The notes under the pieces were generated by a model. That model did no database searches and was not told the origin of the DNA. It worked only from the letters and a program-made list of their open reading frames with translations. Positions 1 to 10,407 of a DNA stretch of 64,000 bases are shown here, piece after piece (position 1 is the first letter of the stretch; each line of letters begins with the position of its first letter). Source of the stretch: Gonatopus flavifemur (Eukaryota; Arthropoda; Insecta; Hymenoptera; Dryinidae); the NCBI GenBank assembly GCA_018340375.1, contig JAFFJZ010000098.1, positions 186,001-250,000 of the forward strand. The letters are read 5' to 3'. The position numbers were made by a program, and so were the translations under genes.

Positions 1-640
1 AGCAGAGTTTTCCTCGCGACACGCGTAAAATCTTCTAATGTTCCTCCTCTTTGTTGCTGTTTAGTGTAGTGTGACGTGCGCAGGAATTGTTTATTTTTTT
101 TTTCTCGTGAACTTGAACAGTGGCAATTTTGTGCAATTCACCAGCTAACCTGTCAAAGGACCTTCCCTGTCAAAAGACCTTCAACCACCGGTGAGTTTTT
201 GATCATTCTTTTATCACGCTTTTCTTTCTCTATCTTTTCCCCCTTTCCCCCGAATTTCCCTCCCCCCATCGAATCGCTAAAGGAAAATGGTAACAAATTA
301 ATATTGAACCATTTGACCTTAATTTCATAAAATGTTTGCACGAGAATAAATTTTTATATACTTAAAACAAAAAAATTCAGCTCCTTTCTACTTGTAAAAA
401 CGAAACACTTTTGTAATCACTTGTAATCAATTTCAAGTCAATTGTATAATGATATAAAATAAATCACATTCAGATAAACGAATTTGATTGAATTGATGAA
501 ATTGTGTTATTAAAACACACAAAAATAACATTATTGCGGTGAGCTCGACGGGAAATTCAAAGTCTCGCTCATACCGTAACAGAATCATAGCTATTTTGAC
601 TTCAAATAATATTTTTAAGCAGTCGATATCAACGATCATC
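1..640. other. AT-rich stretch, no recognised gene
   Basis: No family is recognised here. A donor-like GTGAGT lies at 191-196 after a CAACCACCG context and could end a non-coding exon. Short open frames on both strands show no conserved motif. The sequence becomes more AT-rich after about 300. Confidence 0.4.
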
Positions 641-1062
641 CATGGCTCAGTGGATAAGACCCTTCTCTGCCGTGATAGAAGTCACCGATTCAATTCTCAA
701 AAAGCGGTTCAATTTTTTTATTTAGATTCTTATGAATTTTATATGCTCCTTTCGTTCAAATTCCCGCTTCACACACTTTTTGTATCCCTTTCATTCAATC
801 TTTGTATATATTTCATCATTGCTTCTGTTACGCTCCACCATTCGCTCCACTTACTCTTCCTTTTCGCTTCCATTTTTACTAGGGATATGCATGGTCGCAT
901 ACACACACAGACAGACAGACAGACACGGAACCAAAAATTTTCCCCGAGTTTGAAGGAACATTTTGGCTCAAGAGATTCTGAATTTGGGGAAAAAAAAATT
1001 TTTCGGCCCCTTCAATCGATCACAAGGCTTTCCTCGAACGAGGAAACAATGTGGGAATGTTA
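641..1062 (+). repeat. SINE-like repeat with tRNA-type promoter boxes and (CAGA)n
   Basis: TGGCTCAGTGG at 643-653 fits a pol III A box and GATTCAATTC at 687-696 is close to a B box, spaced as in a tRNA-derived SINE head. Downstream is a (CAGA)n run near 905-925. It is followed by a tail ending in a small hairpin (TTTCCTCGAACGAGGAAA). The CAGA run and hairpin tail recur near 48850-49016 and, in reverse, near 9985-10140, so the 3' part is a dispersed repeat. Whether head and tail form one SINE is inference. Confidence 0.5.
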
Positions 1063-1374
1063 GTCACAAATCATTTGAATCAAGACTAATTCAATTACAC
1101 CCACATAAAAATTTTCCAATCCACATCTTGTGAAGTCAATATTTGGATTTTTGAGAAACAATTCGAGCTACCACAATTTCAGTTGATTGAACAGCTGGAA
1201 ATGTGAGATCCACATCGACTGTGGTGTTCATTTGATTCACTGTTGTAGAATCAACTTGAATTGTGCTAGCTTGAAGTATTTTCGAAATCGTCCAAATATT
1301 GGCTGTGCAAGATATAAATTTCACAACTTCTTTTTCTTCAGTGTATAATGATAGTAAACAAGACTCATTAGATA
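1063..1374. repeat. Degenerate inverted repeat, MITE-like
   Basis: Sequence near 1130-1190 (AATATTTGGATTTTTGAGA, then CACAATTTCAGTTGATT) reappears inverted near 1245-1310. The two arms are imperfect and there is no coding potential. No target duplication was found. Confidence 0.4.
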
Positions 1375-1600
1375 CACTGTGGAAAATCTTCTGAGAATTC
1401 AGACCGTTTCTGTAATTTATTACAGCAATGGGTCTGAATATTCAAATTCATTCAAAAAATTGAGAAGAATATGGATATATCATGGAAAACATGTTTTTCA
1501 GAATTCATCTGCAAATTCAGAAAAAATTTCTGATAGTTCAAATCTGTTGCTGTAAAAAGTTACAAAAATGGTCCGAATTTCCGGAGAATTTTTGACAGTG
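1375..1600. repeat. TA-flanked MITE (CACTG termini)
   Basis: A 226-bp non-coding element. Its left end CACTGTGGAAAATCTTCTG and right end (read inverted) CACTGTCAAAAATTCTCCGG are imperfect terminal inverted repeats. TA lies on both sides (1373-1374 and 1601-1602). TA duplication is characteristic of Tc1/mariner-mobilised MITEs. Similar CACTG ends recur in this window. Confidence 0.65.
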
Positions 1601-1602
1601 TA

Positions 1603-2346
1603 CCTGATCAAGATGGGTTGTTATTTACAAAGATTCAGTTACAGGACTAAACAAAACAAATGATGCAAGAATAGAATCGAAAGAAATACAATCCCTTGAA
1701 CCTTGATAGCAGGCGATTCATATAAGGCTCTAATGGAATGAACATATCAGTATTCGGATTCATCAGTGGCGGATATATACAAGGAATCAAGATATTCACA
1801 AACCAGGACAAAATAGTAAGACAAAGCCGTCCGAATGTTTCGACCCAAGCGCTCAATATTAAGATCTGCAGGTGAATCCATGATATGAGATACTTTATTC
1901 TGAATGATATAGACTCAAGCCTGTCATGATTTATTCGATTAGATCTTATTATTGTTTTGGTATTTGAAACTGTAATTGAGAATTTGCAATGCTGTGATTT
2001 GTGATGTATAGTTCATGAATGCCTATAGTTATTTGCATTGAATCCATCAGCTGAATGTTCAGTAGGATGTTATGGGATCCAGGATATGGCGAACCGATTC
2101 AACATTATATGGCAACTAAAATTACCCAAGTCCACTTTCGAACGAAGTGAAAATATGAGAAGAATTAATTCATTTAATTTCGATGATTCAATAAACTTTA
2201 CCATTATTTTAACCAGTGTTGATATGATAAGAAAAGTCAACAAATTATCCAAATTTAGTATACAAAGGTTTTTTAAGTTCGTACTGTGCTCAATACCAAT
2301 ATTTTGATCAACGAAAATTCGGGTAACGTTTTCTTTTTGCTCATTA
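1603..2346. other. No recognised feature
   Basis: AT-rich, low-information sequence. Open frames on either strand are short and match nothing I recognise. Confidence 0.4.
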
Positions 2347-2594
2347 CACGGAGAAATTCTCAAATAGATCGTCAGTGACCGTGTATTCATCAATGTGCAA
2401 AGCAGAAATATATTTCCAACTTTGACTTTTAGTGTAGGCGCATTGATCACCAATGTGAAAACAACGCTGGTCACTGTTCTCTTATCAGTTATCGATGCAG
2501 TCGCACTTGGTATCGAGGTTGGAAAATTTATTTTTCGCTGCACATTGATGATCAGTGTACGGACATTAGCAGTCTGTTTGACAATTTCTCCATG
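2347..2594. repeat. TA-flanked MITE with ~75-bp inverted arms
   Basis: Arms at about 2347-2425 and 2518-2594 are imperfect inverted copies: CACGGAGAAATTCTC at one end against CATGGAGAAATTGTC read from the other. Both ends are followed by TA (2345-2346, 2595-2596). Open frames on both strands through this element are consequences of its symmetry, not genes. Confidence 0.6.
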
Positions 2595-2762
2595 TACTCG
2601 ATGCATAAAAATGGAAGTATAGCGATTGTATCTTCAAACAATTGGAATGTGAACGGAACGTCTCCTGCTTTTCGTACAGAAATATGGGAATTCTTCATTT
2701 CCAATGACCGCCGTTATACATTAAATTGAATTTTGTAACCCAGCGCAATCTGGAGTATGTGG

Positions 2763-2873
2763 ATCAAGAGACGCGGTAGCGTCTCGGCGCCAAGTACATG
2801 GAAAAAAACCTTCGAAAGAAGCATTTTGAATGAAAAAGAAGGGATCGTGCGCTACCGTGTATCTATACACGTA
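2763..2873 (+). repeat. Dispersed repeat, partner of 46873-46982
   Basis: Begins ATCAAGAGACGCGGTAGCG and ends near CGCTACCGTGTATCT. The same two end sequences occur in inverted orientation at 46873-46982, with the GTACTTGGCG segment also shared. Non-coding. Confidence 0.55.
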
Positions 2874-3222
2874 AACTGGGTTTTTACCGTCCGAGAAAAA
2901 CTTCGATGCACAATCACTTACTACAAACTGTATTTCACAGAAAATTAATTGAACTTTTATTACATAATTCGAATGTGCACTTTTGATTAAGCATACTTTG
3001 TACTCAATCCGTTCATGCGATGATGAGGTATAAAGATTCCAAATTTTAATGCGATCAAAATATCTTTGATATCACATCCTGGTTCATCATCGCTTCTTTT
3101 TCATCACTGTAGATTGTTCATCCAGTTTGTCCCTTTCTTTTCTAATGGTTGATATATCTGTGTCTTCTTCTCCCACCACATCCAATAGCGTTCATTTCAA
3201 TTATCCAATGGTATGGATCATA

Positions 3223-3917
3223 CTACTGTGGGCAAAAAATACTACGACTTTGTTCATAATTTTGAAATTGTCAACTTATCCTTCCAAATCCATTCTGTTC
3301 CCCTCAAAGTAATCCCCCTTCGGCCCCAATACACTCGTGCCAACGTTTTTTCCAATCCTCGAAACCGTTGTTGAAGTCATACGGAGCTGAATCAGGCGTA
3401 TACGGTGGTTGCGGCACGATATTGGTTGAGAATTTGGCGAAAAACTCACGGAGAATCAATGAGTGATTTTGGAACCAATCGTGCTTCCACTTTTCTTAGG
3501 CCTAAATGGTCTTCCAAAATGGTTTTCACTGATCCTACTGATATTCCAACGATGCCAGTAAGGTCTCTAACTGTTGATCGTCGATTCTTAAGCATCAATC
3601 CCTTGATTTTATTGACGTGTTGATCATCAGTTGATGTTGATGGCCATCCTGGACGTGATTCGTCGTCAACGCGTTCTCAACCCTCTTTAGATGATTTGTA
3701 CCAATCAAAAACACTCGCTCACGACATAAGATTATCACCAAAGGCCTTTTGCAACATTCTGAACGTTTCAGCACCAGGAATTTGATTCCGCACACAAAAT
3801 TTAATGGAAATTCTTGGTTGAATAATTCCATTCATTGTAAAAATCGCCGAATTCCCCTCGGTGCTCCAGAAAGACAAGCGTATACTAAACACTAATGATT
3901 ATTTTTGCCCACAGTAG
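3223..3917 (-). mobile_element. Internally deleted mariner element (695 bp)
   Basis: Terminal inverted repeats CTACTGTGGGCAAAAA are flanked by TA (3221-3222, 3918-3919). On the minus strand a short N-terminal region of a mariner-type transposase (a helix-turn-helix-like stretch with a KFCVRNQ-like start) lies at about 3595-3840. Toward the other end are remnants of the catalytic C-terminus near 3310-3420 (a YTPDSAPYD motif followed by DWKKRWHEC in another frame). The central catalytic domain is missing, and mariners are normally about 1.3 kb. It is non-autonomous and could only move if supplied with transposase. Confidence 0.75.
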
Positions 3918-4165
3918 TAGAGGTATTCTGTCTCTTTCTTTTTACCAACGTCCAATAGCGTTCATTTCAATATATGAAGAGTATATACATTGTAAATACG
4001 TCAACAAATATCAATTAGGCGATGTGTTGATAGGTTGTGATAATATTGAAAGAATAATTGGAAAATGAATGAATTACAGGTTCCTACAGGTTATTCGGAA
4101 CAACGATCAAATCAAACACAAAGCTTGGAATTATTATATATATTTCGATATATGACTTTGGAAAC

Positions 4166-4203
4166 ATGAATGAATGAATGAATGAATGAATGAATGAATG
4201 ATG
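4166..4203. repeat. (ATGA)n microsatellite
   Basis: About nine uninterrupted TGAA/ATGA tetranucleotide units. Confidence 0.9.
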
Positions 4204-4343
4204 GAGAGGTAATTTGTGAGAAAACAGACAGTTTGAGGGAGGTATAAATAAATCTATTTGCTACATTCAGAAAATTGGAATATACACAGGTAAGCTTTGT
4301 ACGATGGACTATTCATGAAATGCATGATTCCTTTACCGCCAAA

Positions 4344-5574
4344 AAATGGAACTAAATAACTTTATTCTGTAATGTATTGCCCATTCTGATCAATGACCTT
4401 TTACCATCTTTCAGGCAGCATCATAATCCCACGTTCATAAAACTTCTGGTTTTTATTAGCAAAAAACTGAATCAGGTAAGATTTGACATCATCATCATTA
4501 CTGAAATTTTTACCATTCAAGGAGTTTTGGAAAGATCGAAACAAAAAGTAATCAGATGGTGCAAGGTCAGGACTATATGGTGGATGTGGCAAAACATCCC
4601 AACCAAGCGCCAATAATTTTTGCCGAGTGACCAAAGATGTGTGTGGCCTTGCATTGTCATGATGGAATACAACACCTTTTCGATTTGTCAATTCGGGCCG
4701 CTTTTCTTCAACTGCATTGTTTAATTTCGTTAGTTGTTCAATGTAGATATCAGAATTGATCGTTCGGTTGGGTGGTAAGAGTTCAAAGTAGACAATTCCT
4801 TTGTAATCCCACCCAACTGATAACAAAACCTTCTTTCGATGAATATCAGCTTTTGCTGTTGTTCGAGTTAGTTCACCTGGCCTGCTCCACGATCTTTTCC
4901 GCTTGATATTGTTGTACGCAACCCATTTTTCATCGCCAGTTATCAGTCGTTTTGAAAATGGATCATTTTTATTACGTTTCTTTAGCAAATCGCAGACGTT
5001 AATGCATCACGTTAAATGCATTTCTTTCAGTTCGTGAGGAACCCATGTATCGAGTTTTTGAACATAGCCAAGTTGTTGTAAGTGATTTTCAATGCATGTA
5101 TGTGATACATGAAGTTTCTCTGCAATCTCACGTGTTGTACTGTGACGATCCGAATCGATTATTGCTTTGATTAGGGCGTCATCAACGTCAACTGGAAGAC
5201 CAGAGCGTTTCTCATCTTTGAGTGAAAAATCACCAGAACGAAATTTAGCAAACCAATTTTGACACTGACGTTCTTTTAAGGCTTCGTCACCATAAACAGC
5301 ATATAACTTTTTATGAGCTTGCGATGCGTTTTTCCCTTTGCGGAAATAAGAAAGCAAAATATGACGAAAATGTTCCTTTTGATTTTCCATTTTTCAACGA
5401 ACGCCAAACGAAAACTACGCAAAAGATCAAAAAACTTTTGTTACTGATTGACAGCTGAATTGCCAACTATCAAATAACAAGATGTGTTTTACATTTATAC
5501 TACGTCTGCAAACCTAAAAATTCAACTGACACCATCTATGAGTAAAATCCGCAATTACTTAGTTGCCAACCTGA
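4344..5574 (-). mobile_element. mariner element, nearly full length, left end eroded
   Basis: The right end reads, inverted, TCAGGTTGGCAACTAAGTAA, a typical mariner terminus, followed by TA at 5575-5576. The matching left terminus is not visible, so that edge (about 4344) is approximate and probably lost. It encodes one transposase with a single in-frame stop. This lineage differs from the copies at 6641 and 57555. Confidence 0.75.
4401..5390 (-). pseudogene. mariner transposase with one premature stop
   Basis: Transcribed leftward from the ATG at 5390. The first 127 codons (5007-5390) give the N-terminal DNA-binding region: two helix-turn-helix motifs, a WFAKFRSGDF box and a VPHELKE linker. 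A stop codon follows. The same frame then continues (4401-4988) with the catalytic domain: ITGDEKW, HHDNARPH and SPDLAPSDYFLF, giving three acidic residues in D,D34D spacing. The last residues match the family end (FYERGIM..PERW). Apart from the stop and a few substitutions it looks complete. Readthrough is unlikely, so it is scored as a pseudogene. Confidence 0.85.
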
Positions 5575-5579
5575 TATCA

Positions 5580-5965
5580 TACTCCCTCCACGGACAGTCC
5601 ACTACTGTCCTATCCTCCTACTGGAGTCGTTGGGAGATGATCGGATGGATCATACGGAGTATGCTCAAGGGGAATGATTCAAATTGTTTCGCAATCTTCC
5701 TGTAGATCAAAACATAACGGATGTATCATAACTCCTGAGGGACAGCCAGCTACTGTCAACTTCTCCAATGAGGATTGTAGACAATTGGTGGGAAAGATTA
5801 TACCGAGCTGGCTTAAGGATTATTCAAGTTTATTTGCTATTCCTTTACAGATGAAATTATATTGAGAATACCACACCCTTGATGGACAGTCCACTGACAG
5901 CCTGCTTAGAGAGCAGTGAATGGATGAAACATTGTCCTCCCTGCAAATCTTGATCAACAATGACT
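5580..5965. repeat. Degenerate ~147-bp tandem repeat
   Basis: Similar blocks start near 5592, 5739 and 5885, each containing GGACAG followed by CCACTACTGTC or similar. Related motifs (GAGCATGCTCGATATGATCC and a cagtagactgt-like box) occur in inverted orientation at 41350-41900. No coding potential. Confidence 0.4.
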
Positions 5966-6045
5966 ACACTTGAGCTCAACTGAACCGACTAGAGATGTTG
6001 CTTATTCTAAAATACCTGTGCCAAATCTTTTTCATCTTTCTTCAG

Positions 6046-6219
6046 AGAGAAAACCATGGAAGAAAGTCTAGTGACAGAAGGTACGTTTGATATAATTTTA
6101 TTGTCTTCGTAGTTTTGATGAACAGTATTATATAATGGGACATTACATTGAATCTAACCGAATCTAATCAAGAATCGGACATCAACCACATGGACTATAA
6201 CAACAACAACATGAAGTAG
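6046..6219 (+). other. Candidate pair of small host exons (weak)
   Basis: A strong acceptor (pyrimidine-rich TTTTTCATCTTTCTTCAG) ends at 6045. Exon-like sequence with an ATG at 6056 runs to 6080, followed by a donor GTACGT. The next plausible acceptor is AATCAAG at 6172, giving a 92-nt intron, a normal insect size. Joined in phase, the frame encodes a short acidic, Asn-rich peptide that stops at 6217-6219 or could leave through a weaker donor GTAGGT at 6216. The second acceptor lacks a good pyrimidine tract. I do not recognise the peptide. It could be the 5' end of a host gene, a micropeptide or chance. Confidence 0.25.
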
Positions 6220-6640
6220 GTTTCTTCGAAAAAGGCTTTTATCGGATTCTTGAATGCGAATGGAATTGATAGTATTGGTCGCAAACATACAGATCTATGG
6301 TATGTTTACTCCATTTTGTTCCATCCTCATCCACCTGTGATGCTATTCAAGGAATCCAATAATAGCATCGGATAGATTTGTGATATATTCACTGCACTCT
6401 CACCTATGCTTCACTCGACTAAGAGGCCCCCGAATGGAATTGATAGTGACAGCTATCGTCTAGTGAGATAGTTAGCGTAGAAATTTATGATTCCTGCTTT
6501 ATCTCCAGCCACCTGTGTTTCCACTCCGAGAGACTGATGAGTGTAGTATGTCGTCAAGATCTGTGGCATATCTGCCGTGCTTTCGCCCTAGAGAGATCGT
6601 TTTGTTCAATTGATAGTTTTGATTCAAAGTATTTGATATA
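6220..6640. other. No recognised gene
   Basis: Contains two similar GAATGGAATTGATAGT segments (about 6248 and 6433) and no other structure I can name. It forms the left flank of the intact mariner insertion. Confidence 0.4.
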
Positions 6641-7962
6641 CGAGGTGTGTTCAAAAAGTAAGGTGACTTTTCAAATTTCGCGGGCAACGTACTTTCGATT
6701 ATCGATTTTTTTGTTTTGTTATGTTGGCACACTCTTCCCGAACGTCTGTACCAAGTTTAAAGTGTATGGCATTTTTTGTTTGGTTGTAAGAGGCGTGAAG
6801 GTTGTAAGTGTTTTGCGTGCTCGGCGATTTCTTGCTATCGAAAAATATGGATCAAAGGATTTGCATCAAATTTTGTGTAAAAAATAAATTAAAGTGCTCC
6901 GAAACACTTAAAATGTTGACAGTAGCATACGGTGAAACTGTTCTGAGTAAAAAAAATGTTTACAAGTGGTACAAACTCTTCCAAGATGGCCGGGAAGATG
7001 CCAATGACGAGCCTCGCTCTGGACGACCAAGCACGTCAACAACTGATGAAAACGTTCAAGCAGTGAAGAAAATTGTTTTGGAAAATCGTCGAATCACTAT
7101 CAGAGAAGTTGCTGAGGATGAAGGTTTATCGCTTGGCTCGTGCCATGAAATTTTTTCTAACGTTTTGGGCATGAGACGTGTGTCAGCGAAGTTTGTTCCG
7201 AAATTGCTAAATTTTGACCAAAAGAACCGTCGCATGAGCATCGCTCAAGAACTGTTGAATGACGTCAACGACGACCCAGATTTACTCAAAAGGGTCATAA
7301 CTGGTGACGAATCATGGGTATATGGTTATGATGTCGAAACCAAAGTCCAATCGTCCCAATGGAAGACCCCAGATGAGCCAAGACCGAAAAAAGCACGCCA
7401 AGTTCGATCAAATGTCAAAGTTTTGCTCACTGTTTTCTTCGATTACCATGGCGTGGTGCATCAGGAATTCTTACCATATGGTCGTACGGTCAATGAACAG
7501 TATTATCTTGAAGTTATGCGCTGTTTGCGAGAAGCAATACGAAGAAAACGTCCAGAATTGTGGAAAAACAATTCATGGCTTTTGCATCACGATAATGCCC
7601 CTGCTCACTCATCTTTGCTTGTGAAAGATTTTTTGGCCAAAAACAACACCACAATCATGCCTCAGCCACTATATTCACCGGATTTGGCCCCATGTGACTT
7701 TTTCTTGTTCCCAAAACTAAAGAGACCTATGAAAGGACGGAGATTTGCAACGATTGAAGAGACAAAGACTGCATCGCTGGAAGAGCTCAAGGCTATACCG
7801 GAAAGTGCTTATGAGAAGTGCTTTGAGGATTGGGAAAACCGTTGGCATAAGTGTCTTGTATCTGAGGGGGATTACTTTGAAGGGGACAACATAAATATTG
7901 ATAAATGAATAAATATTTTTTCTTAAAAATACGAAGTCACCTTACTTTTTGAACACACCTCG
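6641..7962 (+). mobile_element. Intact mariner element, copy 1 (1322 bp)
   Basis: Terminal inverted repeats begin CGAGGTGTGTTCAAAAAGTA and are flanked by TA on both sides (6639-6640, 7963-7964). The length is standard for mariner. A second copy of exactly the same length, with the same TA flank, lies at 31236-32557 on the opposite strand. Low divergence between them indicates recent transposition. Confidence 0.95.
6847..7908 (+). CDS. mariner transposase (353 aa), apparently intact
   Basis: Cut-and-paste DNA transposase. The ATG at 6847 gives an MDQRICIKF start; the frame is open further upstream but has no better ATG. Residues about 1-110 are the paired helix-turn-helix DNA-binding domain, including the WYKLFQDGRED box. 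The catalytic domain follows with ITGDESW, LHHDNAPAHS and SPDLAPCDFFLF. The last two acidic residues are separated by 34 residues (D,D34D). There are no stops or frameshifts. It ends about 50 bp before the terminal repeat. It differs from the copy at 31290-32351 at four residues (Leu/Ile, Glu/Val, Glu/Lys, Leu/Ile). Both could be functional, which sequence alone cannot prove. Confidence 0.93.
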   Translation: MDQRICIKFCVKNKLKCSETLKMLTVAYGETVLSKKNVYKWYKLFQDGREDANDEPRSGRPSTSTTDENVQAVKKIVLENRRITIREVAEDEGLSLGSCHEIFSNVLGMRRVSAKFVPKLLNFDQKNRRMSIAQELLNDVNDDPDLLKRVITGDESWVYGYDVETKVQSSQWKTPDEPRPKKARQVRSNVKVLLTVFFDYHGVVHQEFLPYGRTVNEQYYLEVMRCLREAIRRKRPELWKNNSWLLHHDNAPAHSSLLVKDFLAKNNTTIMPQPLYSPDLAPCDFFLFPKLKRPMKGRRFATIEETKTASLEELKAIPESAYEKCFEDWENRWHKCLVSEGDYFEGDNINIDK

Positions 7963-8159
7963 TACTTCAATGTAACTGAAGTGCTCGGAGACCGACCTCA
8001 ACCTCCAACGATTTCGAAACTTCTCATATCTCATTGTTAGCGAATCGAGCGAGAATAAAGCATTCGCTTGCATTCAGTAATTGTTTAAAGCGGTTGATTA
8101 GGAATGAGCAGAAGTGCACGGGTAATGTAATCAATAACACAGCCCCACAAAAAAAAAGT

Positions 8160-8690
8160 GTCCACTCCGACGGACTTGACTACCATATCCATATGTTTTG
8201 GGGGTTGCTGAACACGATCCTGGGGTCCGTTTGGTCCGATGAGGTCGAGGTCAAGGTCATCTCAAGGTCAAATTGGAGAAATCCGCTGGAGCGGAGATAT
8301 CACGACGAATTATGTGTTTTTGGGGGTCGCTGAATCCAAATCCGGGGTGCGTTTTGTCTCATCAGGTCAAGGTCAAGGTCATTCCAAGGTCAAATTGGAG
8401 AAATTCGCTGATGCGGACATCTTACGACGACTTGTGTGTTTTAGTGGGTGGCTGAATCCGAATCCGGGGTCCGTTTGGTCCCATTAGGTTGAGGTCAAGG
8501 TCATTCCAAGGTCAAATTGAAGAAATTTGCTGAAGCGGACATATCATGATGACCTACGTGTTTTGGGGGGTCGCTGAGCACGTATCCGGTGTCTGTTTGA
8601 TCTTATCAGGTCATGGTCAAGGCCATTCCCAGTTCAAATCGAGGGAATTCGCTGAATGAGAGATATCACCATCACTATATGTCTCCAGAG
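8160..8690 (+). repeat. ~121-bp tandem repeats, left arm
   Basis: Units start near 8206, 8328, 8449 and 8571 at the GGGGTCGCTGAA box. Each contains a GGTCAAGGTCATTCCAAGG core and a GCGGA(G/C)AT(A/C)T box. Direct repeats of AGGTCA resemble nuclear-receptor half sites, which may be coincidental. Confidence 0.75.
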
Positions 8691-8812
8691 GTGATGAAAG
8701 CGAATCAAGAGTTCTTGAAACTCCATTAGGTCTAAGTCAAGATCATCCCATGGTCGAATCACAAAAAACCACTACAATGGAGTAATGCAAGGTCTCTTTA
8801 TCCCTGCAGTCT

Positions 8813-9109
8813 GTGGGTCATCTGTGTCTGCAACCAGGGCACCTCCTCGCGGCGACGGCGGGCAACGGAGCAACCCGTTATCTGGCTGAGTCCCTGGTTT
8901 ACGGCATTTACGCCGTCATGGCAGGTACAGAAAAGCCTTATATTACGATGCAGGGATTCGGAACCCCAGTATCAGCGGCTGGTCAGGGTGTGAAAGCGGG
9001 CCCGCAGGCGTCGTCATCATGCGACCGTAGCTCTTCAGTAGTGGGTAACTTGGCTCATTCAGAGTTTGATATTACAAGAAGATCTGTTGATGTGAACCTG
9101 GATGTATGA
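8813..9109 (+). other. GC-richer open frame, unrecognised
   Basis: A 98-codon open frame with no recognised domain, in a stretch richer in G+C than its surroundings. It ends just upstream of the cysteine-rich ORF and in a different reading frame. It may be the promoter or 5' region of that gene rather than a protein. I assign no function. Confidence 0.25.
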
Positions 9110-9118
9110 ACAGACTCT

Positions 9119-9814
9119 TTGAATCACGAATGTGATAAAAATCCAGATAACTTTTGTTACATTTGTAGTCGCTACGAAATACCAGAAAATCGGAGAAATA
9201 TAAATGAAGAAGTGAGAATGTTATATGAGAAGGCTTTGAATTTGAGAATTGAAGACTTGGATGTCGATTGGACTCCTAAAAAAATATGTAGCTCATGTTC
9301 TTATATGCTCAGAAATAGTGATAACCTAAACACCGAATTGTATATGACGTTTTCAGCTATTTGGGAGGAACCCTTATCTGCAAATGACTGCTATTTCTCC
9401 ATGACGAATTTGATTGGCATCAACAGTAAGAAGACAACATCCATAAGCTATCCAAATGTAACCAGTTTGATTAAACCCATTTATTCTTCTACAGGTGATG
9501 GAGATAATGCAATATGTATGGATGCAGATGAAGTCTCTGATTCATATCAAATGAAGATTGATATGTGTTCAGAAGAAGATTGCGAAGAAGATACTCACAG
9601 CGAACCAGAACACGAAAATGTACCAGGTGATGAAGAATATGTTCCGCATCATTCTTCTAAAAACCCTGGAGAAATAACACAGGAAAAAGTGAATGATCTC
9701 GTGCGGGATTCAGGCTTACCTATGTATGCATGTATGCATGTATGTATGTATGTATGCATGTATGTATGCTTGTATGTATGTATTTATTTATTTATCTATT
9801 TATTTATTGATTGA
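9119..9814 (+). pseudogene. Cysteine-rich, acidic transposon-associated protein, 3'-truncated
   Basis: The N-terminal ~70 residues hold spaced cysteines (HECDKNP, FCYICSRYE, ICSSCSYML, NDCYF) consistent with a small zinc-binding module. An acidic low-complexity stretch follows (residues about 150-190, SEEDCEED..EPEHE) and then a conserved-looking NDLVRDS box. I recall this architecture from uncharacterised, multi-copy arthropod proteins, but I cannot name it. The frame then runs into a (ATGT)n/(ATTT)n tract, so the true C-terminus is missing. No clear ATG start is visible in the first codons. It lies between the arms of the Foldback-like element and may be its cargo. Confidence 0.55.
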
Positions 9815-9965
9815 TTGATTGATTGCTTGATTGATTGGTTTATTCATTTCTTTATTTATTTATTGATTTATCCATTCATTTGTTCATTTATTCATCCATT
9901 CATTTATTTATTCATTCATTTATCTATTCATTAATTTATTTATTCATTTATTCATTTATTCACAC
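9721..9965. repeat. (ATGT)n then (ATTT)n/(ATTC)n microsatellite
   Basis: About 245 bp of tetranucleotide repeats: TATG/CATG units to 9780, then TTTA/TTGA/TTCA units. Open frames through it are repeat artefacts. It truncates the ORF upstream. Confidence 0.95.
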
Positions 9966-9984
9966 AATCATTTATCGCTTTCTC

Positions 9985-10340
9985 GTTGAGGAGAAGTTTT
10001 GTGATCGTTTCTGGGGACTGAAAAATTTTCTCGTTCCCAAAATGAAAATTTCTTACACCGAAATGTTTCTTGGAACTCAGGGAGAAAATTTGAATCCGTG
10101 TCCGTCTGTATTCTTTCTGTCTGTCTATCTGTCTGTCTGTCGGTACGTACGGACGTACGAACTCCGGTTCTATTCATCCGATCATTATGAAATTTACCAG
10201 GGTTGAATGCGAGGTCGGTAATGTTCCCATTTGAGATCCAACCTGATGAACGGGAGGAGCGTAGGAAAATATTTTCCAAATTGTGACTTTGCGATCATAC
10301 ATATTTCTGCTCCTTATGATCCGGTTTTGATGGAACTCAT
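9985..10340 (-). repeat. Dispersed repeat with (GTCT)n, reverse copy
   Basis: Read on the minus strand it contains the CGAGAAAATTTT..ACGGAC motifs, the (CAGA)n run and the ACGAGAAAGCG-type tail seen at 890-1062 and 48640-49016. It also continues beyond the CAGA run with a shared ATGATCGGATGAAT segment. A further fragment lies at 11100-11240 (CATTCGATCGTCATGAAATTTCC). Confidence 0.6.
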
Positions 10341-10407
10341 ACCGCGTTCTACACTGTAAAAAACCCTGGAAAATTTCAGTATTTTCACTGAAAGTTATCG
10401 AACAGTA

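Larger units (their letters stand above)
3060..4340. repeat. Dispersed repeat copy A (host of mariner insertion)
   Basis: Contains two CCAATAGCGTTCATTTCAAT motifs (about 3181 and 3953). The run from about 3945 to 4090 matches, in inverted orientation, 42180-42420. Shared features are the AACGTCCAATAGCG core, ATATACATTG and GATGTGTTGATAGGTT. The deleted mariner at 3223-3917 sits inside it and is therefore younger. Confidence 0.5.

Noticed and set aside
641..700. Functional tRNA gene
   Set aside because: Promoter boxes are present, but no cloverleaf with a 7-bp acceptor stem or a proper anticodon arm could be drawn; better explained as a SINE head.
539..1063. 174-codon plus-strand open frame
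   Set aside because: Crosses the SINE-like head, a low-complexity stretch and the CAGA microsatellite; no coherent protein.
9835..10206. Ile/Phe/His-rich plus-strand open frame
   Set aside because: A translation of the tetranucleotide microsatellite and the dispersed repeat after it.
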